A DNA stretch of 64,000 nt from the NCBI RefSeq assembly GCF_003732705.1, contig NZ_MOBR01000007.1, positions 186,001-250,000 of the forward strand, read 5' to 3'. Numbering within the stretch: the stretch's first letter is position 1; every line of letters starts with the position of its first letter. The stretch comes from Pseudomonas frederiksbergensis. Its GTDB lineage: Bacteria > Pseudomonadota > Gammaproteobacteria > Pseudomonadales > Pseudomonadaceae. The position numbers were made by a program, and so were the translations under genes. The notes beneath the pieces were generated by a model, which was not told where the DNA came from, did not search any database, and saw only the letters and a list, made by a program, of their open reading frames with translations. Below, in pieces: positions 41,150 to 49,695 of this stretch.

Positions 41150-43184
41150 CACAAGCACCTGCCTTGCATTTTTCACACTCTTCACAAAACGGCGCATTGC
41201 GCTTCAACGTATTGATCTGCGCCGGGGTCAGTACCTGGCCAGCGGTGTCGGCGTCGGCCTGTTTCAGCACGCCGGGCATCAACGGTGCCGCGCCAGTCCC
41301 ATTCCCCGGGCTGCCCCCGGAGTTCATGTTGATCACCGGCCCGCTCAGCGTCACGCCGCTGCCGTCGATCTTGATGAAGCTGCCGCCGCCCTTGAGGGTC
41401 AGTTCGCTGCCGGCTTCGAGCACGACTTTCATGCCGCTGCTCAGGTGGATTTCCTGGCCGGCTTCGATGAATTGGCCGGTGCCGACCTTGATGTGCTGGT
41501 TCACGCCGACGGTGAGGTGGTCGTTGGCGCGGGTTTCGACTTTGCGGTCGGCGTAGACGGTGTGGTGTTCTTCGGCTTTGAATTCGCTGTAGCTGTTTTG
41601 CTCGACGGTGTCGTGGCGTTCGTTGCCGACGCGGATTTTCTGGTCGTGTTCGACGTTTTCGTCCCAGTCGCGCTGGGCGTGCAGGAAGATTTGTTCCTGG
41701 CCCTTTTTGTCTTCGATGCGCAGTTCGTTGTAACCGCCGCCACCGGGGGAGCTCAGGGTCTTGAAGGTGCTGCGGGTTTTGTTCGCCGGCAGGTCGTACG
41801 GGACGACGTTTTCCTTGTGGTACAGGCAGCCGCTGATCAGCGGTTGGTCGGGGTCGCCTTCAAGGAATGACACCAGCACTTCCATGCCGATGCGCGGGAT
41901 GGCGATGCCGCCATAGTGGGCGCCGGCCCAGGCGGAGGAGACGCGCAGCCAGCAGCTGGTCTTGTCGTCGGCCTGGCCTTCACGGTCCCAGTGGAATTGC
42001 ACTTTGACGCGGCCGTACTGGTCGCAGTGGATTTCTTCACCTTTGGGACCGGTGACCACGGCGCTCTGGCTGCCGAGGATTCGCGGTTTGGGGTGGTTCA
42101 GCGGCGGGCGGTTCGGCACGTCCCAGGGCGTGGCCTGGAAGCGGTTGCGATAGCCTTGATGGAAGTCATCCTTCAACGCGGTGGTGTTGCTGGTCACCGA
42201 TTCTTCCAACACTTGCGGCTGTTTGCCTTCGTGGAGGATTTCGGTGAGCAGCCACAGGTCGTTCCATTTGGCTTTCGGGTGTTGGGTCAGGGCCAGGAAG
42301 TGGCCGCTGACCAGGATCGGCTGGTCGCTGCGGCCTTCGGCCAGCTGGAAGTCGCTGCGGTGCCGTTCGAGGGCGCGTTTGGCCAAATGCTTGCCGCGCT
42401 CGCGGTCGATGAAGCGACCGGGGTAGTCGTAGTCTTCGAGGTCGGGCAGGGCATCGCCGCGGTTTTCGCTTTCCAGCGTCAGGCGTGGTTTTTCGAAGTC
42501 GTAGTCGCGGCGGGTGGTGCGGCTGGTGCGGGTTTCCAGGCGCAGGTCGAAGCGCTTGATCACCGGGTCGTTGGCGACCATGCCGGAGTCCTGCTGATAG
42601 GCCACTGGCGCGAGTTTCGGGAACACTGTCTGGTCATCGCCGAACACCAGTTTGTGGGCCGTGGCGCTGTGCTGGAAGTGGTAGTGAATACCTTCTTCCT
42701 CGCACAGGCGCTGGATGAACTGCAGGTCCGACTCATCGTATTGAACGCAGTAGATGCGCTCGGGATAAGTCGCCCCTACCTTGAATTCGTAGGCGTTGCT
42801 TTGGATGCCATGCTCTTCGAGGACCATGCCGACGATTTTCGGCACGCTGAGGTTCTGGAAGATGCGTTGGTTGATGCGGTGCGCGAGGTAGGACAGTTGC
42901 GGGCGCAGGGTCACCGCGTAGCGGGTCAGGCGTTTGCCGGAATCACCCTGGGCGGCGCGATAGATCTGGCCATGAATGCCGCTGCCGTCAGGCGAGAGCT
43001 GCAAAAAGGCCGGTTTGTGCAGTAGGGTCTCGAGGTCCAGGGACGGCTGTTCACTGACCAGATCCACCTCAAACACAAAAGGCTGGCTGATGGCTTCCCG
43101 ACCTTGCAGGGCAAGCACCTGGAGATCGTTATCCAGACCTTCGATAGTCAGGGCAAAGTGAGTCTGATTGGCCGGCGCGAACAT
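41142..43184 (-). CDS. vgrG: VgrG (TssI) type VI secretion spike protein
   Basis: The 680-residue protein, starting at the ATG at 43184 (MFAPANQTHFALTIEGL), has the gp27-like N-terminal domain, the VgrG core (CDQYGRVKVQFHWDREGQADDKTSCWLRVSSAWAG, GGIAIPRIGMEVLVSFLEGDPDQPLISGCLY), and gp5-like C-terminal repeats. A short extension follows, ending in a Cys-rich tail (FCEECEKCKAGACAI). That tail is unusual and might bind metal or the adaptor. No type VI structural genes are in the window, so this is an orphan vgrG island dependent on an apparatus encoded elsewhere. Confidence 0.95.
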   Translation of the reverse strand: MFAPANQTHFALTIEGLDNDLQVLALQGREAISQPFVFEVDLVSEQPSLDLETLLHKPAFLQLSPDGSGIHGQIYRAAQGDSGKRLTRYAVTLRPQLSYLAHRINQRIFQNLSVPKIVGMVLEEHGIQSNAYEFKVGATYPERIYCVQYDESDLQFIQRLCEEEGIHYHFQHSATAHKLVFGDDQTVFPKLAPVAYQQDSGMVANDPVIKRFDLRLETRTSRTTRRDYDFEKPRLTLESENRGDALPDLEDYDYPGRFIDRERGKHLAKRALERHRSDFQLAEGRSDQPILVSGHFLALTQHPKAKWNDLWLLTEILHEGKQPQVLEESVTSNTTALKDDFHQGYRNRFQATPWDVPNRPPLNHPKPRILGSQSAVVTGPKGEEIHCDQYGRVKVQFHWDREGQADDKTSCWLRVSSAWAGAHYGGIAIPRIGMEVLVSFLEGDPDQPLISGCLYHKENVVPYDLPANKTRSTFKTLSSPGGGGYNELRIEDKKGQEQIFLHAQRDWDENVEHDQKIRVGNERHDTVEQNSYSEFKAEEHHTVYADRKVETRANDHLTVGVNQHIKVGTGQFIEAGQEIHLSSGMKVVLEAGSELTLKGGGSFIKIDGSGVTLSGPVINMNSGGSPGNGTGAAPLMPGVLKQADADTAGQVLTPAQINTLKRNAPFCEECEKCKAGACAI

Positions 43185-43315
43185 CCCTTGTTCCTCGTGC
43201 TGTGCAGCGGCGTTCGCCAAGACCTGAATAAGGAACCGGCAGACGCAAAATTCTGGAAAGGCGTAAACAACATCGACCAGCAGAGCTGGCCGATGCGTGT
43301 AGCGGTCAGCCGCGA

Positions 43316-43831
43316 TTAAGCGACTGGCTGACGCCAGTCATCGGAACCCGAAGTACCGGATACTTCGTGGGTCCAGGTGATTTTGCGGTAGGTGAACTGT
43401 ACTTCTTCCAGGTGCGTGAAGTGGGAGTTCGACGGATCCTGGCAGTTGTGCATTTTGTTGTTGATGGCGACGATGATCGCGTCTTCCAGTTTGGTGGTGT
43501 AGTAGTGCTCTTGGGTACCTTGAGCCGAAGTGCGGTACCACTGGATAACGATTTCGCTCATGCGCTCGCCGGAGGTCAGAGCAGCTTGCAGCAGTGGCGA
43601 AGCCTTGTCGTAGACCTTGGTGATCACAACTGGCTTGTGAACGCGCTGACCGGTTGGTTGGCCGGACTGTGGGTCACGCGGGATGATCACGTCGTGGCTG
43701 AAAGCCTGAACCATGACCTGGTCTTCGTGACCTTCTTGATAAGTGTTGCCAACCGAGTCGGCGGTGAATGCGCCGGCAGTGATCAGACCTTGTTTCTCGC
43801 CAGTGACGGACATGTACGCTGGAGTAGCCAT
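43316..43831 (-). CDS. hcp: Hcp family type VI secretion protein (copy B)
   Basis: The 171-residue product begins MATPAYMSVTGEKQGLITAG and matches Hcp1-type tube proteins (YQEGHEDQVMVQAFSHDVIIPRDPQSGQPTG, VVITKVYDKASPLLQAALTSGE, ITWTHEVSGTSGSDDW). It is a paralogue of the 44238-44759 product. A sigma-54-type -24/-12 element lies 70 bp upstream of the start (43901-43916), and three palindromic sites follow further upstream. It is the gene nearest vgrG and probably provides the tube for delivery of the Rhs effector. Confidence 0.94.
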   Translation of the reverse strand: MATPAYMSVTGEKQGLITAGAFTADSVGNTYQEGHEDQVMVQAFSHDVIIPRDPQSGQPTGQRVHKPVVITKVYDKASPLLQAALTSGERMSEIVIQWYRTSAQGTQEHYYTTKLEDAIIVAINNKMHNCQDPSNSHFTHLEEVQFTYRKITWTHEVSGTSGSDDWRQPVA

Positions 43832-43900
43832 GGATGTGCTCCTTGCTGAAAAATTTAGGGTGCCCGGGAGGCGGTATCGCCCGGTGGGTGCCAGAGGTAT

Positions 43901-43916
43901 ATCAAACTTTGTGCCA
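43901..43916 (-). promoter_or_regulatory. sigma-54 (-24/-12) promoter of hcp copy B
   Basis: On the minus strand the sequence is TGGCACAAAGTTTGAT. The GG and CAC of the -24 box are intact, and the spacing to the -12 box (TTGA where the consensus has TTGC) is exactly right. The distance to the hcp start fits a leader of about 55-60 nt. It is weaker than the copy in front of the other hcp gene. Confidence 0.7.
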
Positions 43917-44000
43917 ACAATAAAAAAACAAATTAAATCAAGTTGTTATGCGGGCTATGTGTGAAATTTCCCCCGTTCCTTGTAGGAAAAATCACCAATG

Positions 44001-44122
44001 TGCGCAAGAAGTTGCGCAGTGGTGCGCAACTTCTTGCGCACTGCGCTGGAGGCCGTGGTATTCAGCGTCTCCAGCAGGTTGAGCGTTCATTCTGGCGAAT
44101 CAACTGCGCAACTTCTTGCACA
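44001..44122 (-). promoter_or_regulatory. three palindromic activator sites upstream of hcp copy B
   Basis: Three 18-bp palindromes with consensus TGCGCAA-N4-TTGCGCA lie at 44001-44018, 44023-44040 and 44105-44122. The first two are 22 bp apart centre to centre and the third is 82 bp further. They start 85 bp above the -24/-12 box, the location typical of binding sites for sigma-54 activators. Confidence 0.75.
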
Positions 44123-44237
44123 TCAAGGCCATGAGCCATCACTGCAGGGTTTCAGCAAGTTCTTTCTACGACTGTTGTGGTGCAGCTTGCCGAAATGCCT
44201 GCAGAGCCGGTCGATACTCGAAGCGATTGTGCCGAAC

Positions 44238-44759
44238 TCAAGCAGCCGCCACCGGAGCACGCCAGTCATCGGAACCCGTGGTATTGGATACCTCATGGGT
44301 CCAGGTGATTTTGCGGTAAGTGAAATGCACGTCCTCCAGGTGGGTGAAATGCGCGTGCGCCGGGTCCTGGCAGTTGTGCATGTAGTCCTTGATGTTGACG
44401 ATGATCGCGTCTTCAAGGGTGGTGGTGTAGTAGTGCTCCTGGGTGCCTTGGGCAGAGGTTCGATACCACTTGATCTCAACTGTGGTCATGCGTTCGCCCG
44501 ACGTCAGCGCGGCCATCAGCAGGGGGGAGGCCTTGTCGAATACTTTGGTGATCACAACGGGATTGTTCACGCGCTGGCCGGTTGGCTGACCTGACTGCGG
44601 GTCTCGCGGGATGATGACGTTGTGGTTGAAAGCCTGAACCATGACCTCGTTTTCGTGACCTTCCTGATAGGTATTGCCGACAGAGTCAGGGGTGTAGGCG
44701 TTTTCGGTGATGTTGCCGGACTTTTCCCCAATGACGGACATGTACGCTGGTGTAGCCAT
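44238..44759 (-). CDS. hcp: Hcp family type VI secretion protein (copy A)
   Basis: The 173-residue product (MATPAYMSVIGEKSGNITEN...) is closely similar to the other Hcp over its whole length, with the same GHENEVMVQAFNHNVIIPRDPQSGQPTG and ITWTHEVSNTTGSDDW blocks. It lies upstream of copy B and has its own sigma-54-type promoter and palindromic sites, so each copy is transcribed independently. Sequence differences are spread through the protein; both copies look intact. Having two tube proteins may allow delivery of different cargo. Confidence 0.93.
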   Translation of the reverse strand: MATPAYMSVIGEKSGNITENAYTPDSVGNTYQEGHENEVMVQAFNHNVIIPRDPQSGQPTGQRVNNPVVITKVFDKASPLLMAALTSGERMTTVEIKWYRTSAQGTQEHYYTTTLEDAIIVNIKDYMHNCQDPAHAHFTHLEDVHFTYRKITWTHEVSNTTGSDDWRAPVAAA

Positions 44760-44826
44760 GGTTGCTCCTTTTTGAATTACATATTAGAGCCCGAGAGGCG
44801 GTGCCCTCTGAGGGTGTCCAAGGCAT

Positions 44827-44842
44827 GGCAAGGTGCGTGCCA
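44827..44842 (-). promoter_or_regulatory. sigma-54 (-24/-12) promoter of hcp copy A
   Basis: On the minus strand TGGCACGCACCTTGCC matches the -24/-12 consensus (TGGCACG-N4-TTGC) at every conserved base and has exact spacing. It lies about 68 bp above the hcp start codon. This is the strongest promoter call in the window. Confidence 0.85.
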
Positions 44843-44926
44843 AGATAAAAAAACACAGTTAAATCATGGTGTTGCGTGATCTTGTTGTGTGTTTTTAAAC
44901 GGCCGTCAGAGGATTGGCAGGAAATG

Positions 44927-45048
44927 TGTGCAAGAAGTTGCGCACCCTTGTGCAACTTCTTGCGCACCGGGCTGGAGGCATTGCTGCATCAGGCATCCAG
45001 CGCAACGTGTGGTTAATTCTTGGCGGGAATTGCGCAAACTCTTGCGCA
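44927..45048 (-). promoter_or_regulatory. three palindromic activator sites upstream of hcp copy A
   Basis: Palindromes TGTGCAAGAAGTTGCGCA (44927-44944), TGTGCAACTTCTTGCGCA (44949-44966) and TGCGCAAACTCTTGCGCA (45031-45048) repeat the layout seen at the other hcp gene. The 22-bp and 82-bp intervals and the 85-bp distance to the -24/-12 box are all identical. This points to one shared activator and duplication of gene plus control region. Confidence 0.78.
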
Positions 45049-45204
45049 TCAAGGCCATCGGCCACTAACGGGTCGTGCAATCGGATAGTTAACGGGACCA
45101 TTCAGCGTCTTCGGTGAACAAACCAGCGTGCCGGTTGGTCAGCTTCACAGACCCTGGTGCGCCGTTGAGCGCATGATCAATCCCTGATATCAAGTGAGAA
45201 CGAC

Positions 45205-45885
45205 ATGAAAATCCTGATGGTTCTAACGTCCCACGATCAATTGGGAAACACCGGTAAGAAAACCGGCTTCTGGCTGGAAGAATTCGCCGCGCCGTATTAC
45301 ACGTTCAAGGACGCCGGCGCTCAGTTGACCCTGGCTTCACCCAAGGGCGGCCAGCCACCGCTGGACCCGAAAAGCGACGAGCCAGACGCGCAAACTGCCG
45401 CCACCGATCGCTTCCACAAGGACTCGGCTGCGCAATCCGCACTGGCATCCACGGTGGTGCTGAGCAGCGTCAAGGCTGAAGATTTCGATGCCGTGTTCTA
45501 CCCCGGCGGCCATGGCCCACTCTGGGACCTGGCAGAAGACAAGCATTCCATCGCGCTGATCGAGGCGATTTACAAGGCCGGCAAACCGGTTGCGACCGTT
45601 TGCCATGCGCCAGGTGTGTTACGGCATGTGAAGGATGCGGATGGTCAGCCGTTGGTCAAAGGCAAGCGGGTGACCGGGTTCAGTAATAGCGAAGAAGAGG
45701 CCGTGCAGTTGACCGATGTGGTGCCGTTTTTGGTGGAGGATGAGTTGAAGGCCAAGGGCGGGATTTATTCGAAAGGCGAGGATTGGGCGAGCTATGTGAC
45801 GACGGATGGGTTGTTGCTGAGCGGGCAGAATCCGGCGTCTTCAGAGGCGACGGCTGAGGCGTTGTTGGCGAAGTTGAAAATGTAG
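45205..45885 (+). CDS. DJ-1/PfpI family (type 1 glutamine amidotransferase-like) protein
   Basis: The 226-residue protein has the DJ-1/PfpI fold: YPGGHGPLWDL after the central strand and the nucleophile elbow ATVCHAPGVL with the reactive Cys. The long N-terminal loop with GFWLEEFAAPYYTFKDAGAQLTLASPKGG is typical of the Hsp31-like/YhbO-type glyoxalase III and protein-deglycase group. It probably deals with glyoxals or stress damage in the cytoplasm. It is transcribed alone, and a REP doublet begins at its stop codon. Confidence 0.92.
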   Translation: MKILMVLTSHDQLGNTGKKTGFWLEEFAAPYYTFKDAGAQLTLASPKGGQPPLDPKSDEPDAQTAATDRFHKDSAAQSALASTVVLSSVKAEDFDAVFYPGGHGPLWDLAEDKHSIALIEAIYKAGKPVATVCHAPGVLRHVKDADGQPLVKGKRVTGFSNSEEEAVQLTDVVPFLVEDELKAKGGIYSKGEDWASYVTTDGLLLSGQNPASSEATAEALLAKLKM

Positions 45886-45948
45886 GAGCCGAGCTTGCTC
45901 GCGATGGCGATCTCAAGGGCGCCATCGCCGGCAAGCCGTGCTCCTACA
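45881..45948. repeat. REP doublet (inverted pair)
   Basis: TGTAGGAGCCGAGCTTGCTC and GGCAAGCCGTGCTCCTACA form an inverted pair between two convergent genes. The left copy overlaps the stop codon of the DJ-1/PfpI gene. Confidence 0.88.
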
Positions 45949-45952
45949 GGTT

Positions 45953-47335
45953 TTATCCGCGCTTAAGTGCTGTCAGACACTCCTCAATCGACCGCTGTTG
46001 CGTCTCGGCATACAACCCCAACTCATCAATCGTTTTGCGCCCCAGCGCTTGCTCGAACGCCTGCTGATTCGAGTGCACGCCGTAGTGCGTTTGCGCCGCA
46101 TCCCCCAGGTTCGACTGGAAAATCCCCGCCGCACTCACCGGTAAAAAGTCCTCGTAAACCAGCGGTTCAACCCGCACGTACCCGGCGCTAAGCAAATCCT
46201 CAAGCGCCACGCCGTCCAACCCATCCGCCGCCAAACCTTTTTCCGTCACGAAGTAACGAAAGTACGCCAGTTCCTGTCGGCGCATGCCCTCAAGCGTGTC
46301 AGGGAATTCGCCAAAGTGTTGGGCCATTAATTCGTTGTAGCGCGCGGCATTGGCTTCATTCGGGAAATCCTTCAATTCATCCCGGGCCGCATTGAGCAGA
46401 CGATCGTAAAGCGCCCGGCCTTTGGGCGTGAGGGCAGCGCCCCGTTGCTCGATTTCACCGAAACGGGCGCTGTGGCTGCCGCGCGTCTGGTCTTGATCGG
46501 TGAAGGCGATCGGCTCGTCCAGCGCTTTGAAACTGGTCTGGCGCAGCAGGACCGGGCACTGGCGGCGCGGTGGGCCTTCGATCACAGCTTTGGGGGTGAT
46601 GCCGTGGGCGGGCATTTGCGCCTGGACGATATCGATGTCCAGGGTGCGCGGGGTCAGGTGATTGATGTGCGGCCCTTTGAAGGCCACGACGTCGGCGATC
46701 AGTCGATGCTGGGCGCTGAGTTGCTGATACTGCGCGGCAGTGACGGTGGCGCTGTGGTGCCAGCGGAAGGTTTCCAGGGCTTGTTCGACGAAGTCCCAGG
46801 CTTGCTTTTCCGTGAGCCCGCCCTGGTTTTCGGCTTGCTCGATCAACACCCGCGCGGTCGGGGTGAAGATCGAGCGTTTATCCAGCACCGATTGGGCAAA
46901 CGCCCGCAGTTCCGGATCTTCAATCAGCTCCAGGCGCAGCAGCGAGGTGAACACCCGGAACGGACTGACCTGCAACGCCGCTTCATGCACCGCGCGAAAC
47001 GCCGTGGAATGCACCGGCACGCCCGCCGGGGTCAGGTCGTAATAACCCACCGGTTGCATGCCCATCACCGCGAACAGGCGGGCCAGGGTCGCCAGTTCGG
47101 TGGCGGTGCCGACGCGGATCGCGCCGTGGCGTTCCAGGTCCAGGCGCTGGATTTCGCCGGTGCTTTCGAGCTGACGGACAATCTGTGGATCGCTGGCCAG
47201 CACATGGCGGTTGGTTTGCTCCACCAGTTCCATCAGCGCGCCGTACAGCGGCACTTCTTCGCGGTACATGTCGGACATCGCTTTGGAGAAGCGTTGGCGG
47301 ATCAGGTCGGGGCTGACGAAGTCGGGGTGGCTCAT
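45953..47335 (-). CDS. hglS: 2-oxoadipate dioxygenase/decarboxylase family protein (DUF1338)
   Basis: The 460-residue protein from the ATG at 47335 (MSHPDFVSPDLIRQRFSKAMSDMYREEVPLYGALMELV) matches the DUF1338 family, whose Pseudomonas member HglS converts 2-oxoadipate to 2-hydroxyglutarate in lysine breakdown. GVPVHSTAFRAVH and AFKGPHINHLTPRTLDID supply the candidate metal-binding His. It lies about 90 bp downstream of glcF on the same strand; the operon may extend to it, which would be an unusual pairing. Length is normal for the family. Confidence 0.88.
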   Translation of the reverse strand: MSHPDFVSPDLIRQRFSKAMSDMYREEVPLYGALMELVEQTNRHVLASDPQIVRQLESTGEIQRLDLERHGAIRVGTATELATLARLFAVMGMQPVGYYDLTPAGVPVHSTAFRAVHEAALQVSPFRVFTSLLRLELIEDPELRAFAQSVLDKRSIFTPTARVLIEQAENQGGLTEKQAWDFVEQALETFRWHHSATVTAAQYQQLSAQHRLIADVVAFKGPHINHLTPRTLDIDIVQAQMPAHGITPKAVIEGPPRRQCPVLLRQTSFKALDEPIAFTDQDQTRGSHSARFGEIEQRGAALTPKGRALYDRLLNAARDELKDFPNEANAARYNELMAQHFGEFPDTLEGMRRQELAYFRYFVTEKGLAADGLDGVALEDLLSAGYVRVEPLVYEDFLPVSAAGIFQSNLGDAAQTHYGVHSNQQAFEQALGRKTIDELGLYAETQQRSIEECLTALKRG

Positions 47336-47423
47336 GAAAAAAATTCCTGGCGCGGTGACAGAGAGGATGGGGGAAAAGATCGCAGCCTTCTGCGGCGCCG
47401 ACAAACGAAGATTCCTACGGACT

Positions 47424-48644
47424 TCATTCTCCCAGCGACTGGTCCACCAGTTCGATCCAGTGCCGGACCGGGGTTCGCCCGGCGCTGGCGAGGTGACTCT
47501 GGCAGCCGATATTGGCGGTGACGATCAGGGACGGCTGGCCGCTTTCCAGGGCGTTGAGCTTGTTGTCCCGCAGTTGCCGGGCCAGTTCCGGTTGGGTCAG
47601 AGAGTAAGTGCCGGCCGAACCACAACATAAATGACTGTCGGGAACTGCCGTGAGATTGAAGCCCAATCGGGTCAACACCGCTTCCACCGCACCACCGAGT
47701 TTCTGCGCGTGCTGCAAGGTGCAGGGGCAATGGAAGGCGATGCGTTGGTCAGTGGCGGCGCAGACTCGCTCCAGCGGTTCATCGGCCAACACTTGCACCA
47801 GATCCAGCGCCAGCGCACTGACCCGCAACGCCTTGGCCGCATACGCCGGATCGTCCTCCAGCAAATGCCCGTAATCCTTGATGAACGCGCCGCAACCGCT
47901 GGCGGTTTGCACAATGGCTTCGGCGCCGTTTTCCAGGTGCGGCCACCAGGCGTCGATATTGTGCCGGGCGCGGTCCAGCCCTTTGGCCTGAGCGTCGAGG
48001 TGATAATCCAGCGCACCGCAGCAGCCGGCCTCAGGCGCCGGGATGACGCTGATCCCCAATCGATCCAGCACCCGCGCCGTGGCGGCGTTGGTGTTGGGCG
48101 ACAGGCCGGGTTGTACGCAACCTTCGAGCATCAATACGCGCCGCGAATGCCGAGGGGCAGGGCGCTCGCCGGTGGCGGGCAAGTCGTGGGGCAGCTTCGC
48201 TTCAACATTGCGTGGCAATAACGGACGGAACGTCGCGCCGATCCGCAGCAGCGATTTGAACAGGTTCGGATTCGGCGCCAAGGCCCGCAACCCTTCGCGC
48301 AACAGCCGCTGACCCATCGGACGCGGCACCGCTTGATCGACCACCGCCCGACCAATGTCGAACAGGTTGTGATAATCGACCCCGGACGGGCAGGTGGTTT
48401 CGCAGTTGCGGCACGACAGGCAACGGTCCAGGTGCAGTTGGGTTTTCGCCGTGGCGGGGGCGCCTTCCAGCACTTGTTTGATCAAATAAATCCGCCCGCG
48501 CGGACCGTCCAGTTCGTCCCCCAGCAGTTGATAGGTCGGGCAGGTGGCGTTGCAGAATCCACAATGCACGCAGGTGCGCAGGATCTTCTCCGCTTCTTCG
48601 GCTCGCGGGAGTTTGCGCGACTGTTCGCTGAGGGTGGTTTGCAT
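47424..48644 (-). CDS. glcF: glycolate oxidase iron-sulfur subunit
   Basis: Two 4Fe-4S motifs (CVHCGFCNATCP and CLSCRNCETTCP) near the N-terminus and two CCG-type domains (EGCVQPGLSPNTN...EAGCCGALDYH; CPCTLQHAQ...LCCGSAGTY) identify GlcF. It passes electrons from the FAD subunits to the membrane quinone pool. The start is the ATG at 48644 (MQTTLSEQSRKLPRAEEAEKIL), which follows the glcE stop by one nucleotide; longer upstream frames are not used. Size (406 aa) matches the family. Confidence 0.95.
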   Translation of the reverse strand: MQTTLSEQSRKLPRAEEAEKILRTCVHCGFCNATCPTYQLLGDELDGPRGRIYLIKQVLEGAPATAKTQLHLDRCLSCRNCETTCPSGVDYHNLFDIGRAVVDQAVPRPMGQRLLREGLRALAPNPNLFKSLLRIGATFRPLLPRNVEAKLPHDLPATGERPAPRHSRRVLMLEGCVQPGLSPNTNAATARVLDRLGISVIPAPEAGCCGALDYHLDAQAKGLDRARHNIDAWWPHLENGAEAIVQTASGCGAFIKDYGHLLEDDPAYAAKALRVSALALDLVQVLADEPLERVCAATDQRIAFHCPCTLQHAQKLGGAVEAVLTRLGFNLTAVPDSHLCCGSAGTYSLTQPELARQLRDNKLNALESGQPSLIVTANIGCQSHLASAGRTPVRHWIELVDQSLGE

Positions 48645-48645
48645 G

Positions 48646-49695
48646 CTAGAACTCCGCGTACATCCGGCCAGGGTTGAACAGCCCTTGCGGGTCCAGTTGC
48701 GCCTTGAGTTGCCGGTGGTAGCGCAGCAGCGCCGGGGCCAGCGGCTGGAACGGTGTGTCGCTGACGCCGTGACTGAAACAGGTGGCATGGCCGCCCAGCT
48801 CATGGGCCAACGATTGAATGTTACTGGCCTCGGATTTCAACCAGCGTTGCGCGCCGGCCCAGTCGATCAGTTGCTCGCCGGGCAACGACAAAGGTCCGAG
48901 ATTGTTGGGCAGCGATAGCCGCCACAAAGGCATGCCTTCATCGAAAAACCCTGACTGTTGTTCGTTCAACGAAGCCCAATATCCCGAATCCAGCGGCTCG
49001 CCGCCCAGCCGTTGATGGGCGGCCGTCACCGAACCTTCGCCACCCTCCAGCCGCAGAAACAGGCGCTGACCATCATGGCTCGCAGCGCTGGTCGGCAACG
49101 GTTGCTGACCCCATTCGGCGAGTTTGACCAAAGCCCGGGCGCTGTCGATTTCCAGGCTGATGCTCAGGCATTGCCGGGGTTTTGGCAGCACTTTGAGCGA
49201 GACTTCCGTCAGTACGCCGAGGCAGCCATAACTGCCCACCAGCAAGCGTGACAGGTCATAACCGGCGACGTTTTTCATCACCTCGCCGCCGAAGCGCAGG
49301 TGTTTGCCCAGGCCGGTGATCACTCGGGTGCCGAGGACAAAATCCCGCACCGAACCCGACCACGGCCGCCGTGGCCCGGACAGTCCTGCAGCGATCATCC
49401 CGCCAACCGTGGCGCCTTCGCCGAACGACGGCGGCTCGCAGGGCAGCATTTGTCCCTTGGCATCGAGCGCTGCCAGCAGTTCGCTCAACGGCGTGCCGGC
49501 GCGAACGCTGACCACCAGTTCCGTCGGGTCATAGCTGACGATGCCGCGATGAGCGCGGGTATCGAGCACTTCCCCGGCCACCTCGCGGCCGAGAAATGCC
49601 TTGCTGTTGCTGCCCTGGATCCGCAGCGGCGTGGCGTTCTCCCGGGCCTGGTTGACCTGGGCGAGCAACGCTTCGCTGGCATCGAAGTCCGCCAT
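48646..49695 (-). CDS. glcE: glycolate oxidase FAD-binding subunit
   Basis: The 349-residue protein has an FAD-binding-4 fold (IVSYDPTELVVSVRAGTPLSELLAAL, FGEGATVGGMIAAGLSGPRRPWSGSVRDFVLG). It is shorter than GlcD, as GlcE should be. Its ATG (49695-49693) shares one nucleotide with the glcD stop. It forms the glycolate oxidase complex with GlcD and GlcF and is needed for glycolate or D-lactate oxidation. Confidence 0.94.
   Translation of the reverse strand: MADFDASEALLAQVNQARENATPLRIQGSNSKAFLGREVAGEVLDTRAHRGIVSYDPTELVVSVRAGTPLSELLAALDAKGQMLPCEPPSFGEGATVGGMIAAGLSGPRRPWSGSVRDFVLGTRVITGLGKHLRFGGEVMKNVAGYDLSRLLVGSYGCLGVLTEVSLKVLPKPRQCLSISLEIDSARALVKLAEWGQQPLPTSAASHDGQRLFLRLEGGEGSVTAAHQRLGGEPLDSGYWASLNEQQSGFFDEGMPLWRLSLPNNLGPLSLPGEQLIDWAGAQRWLKSEASNIQSLAHELGGHATCFSHGVSDTPFQPLAPALLRYHRQLKAQLDPQGLFNPGRMYAEF

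Noticed and set aside
41916..43025. Plus-strand open frame (about 369 codons) opposite vgrG
   Set aside because: It is a hydrophobic, low-complexity mirror of the vgrG coding strand.
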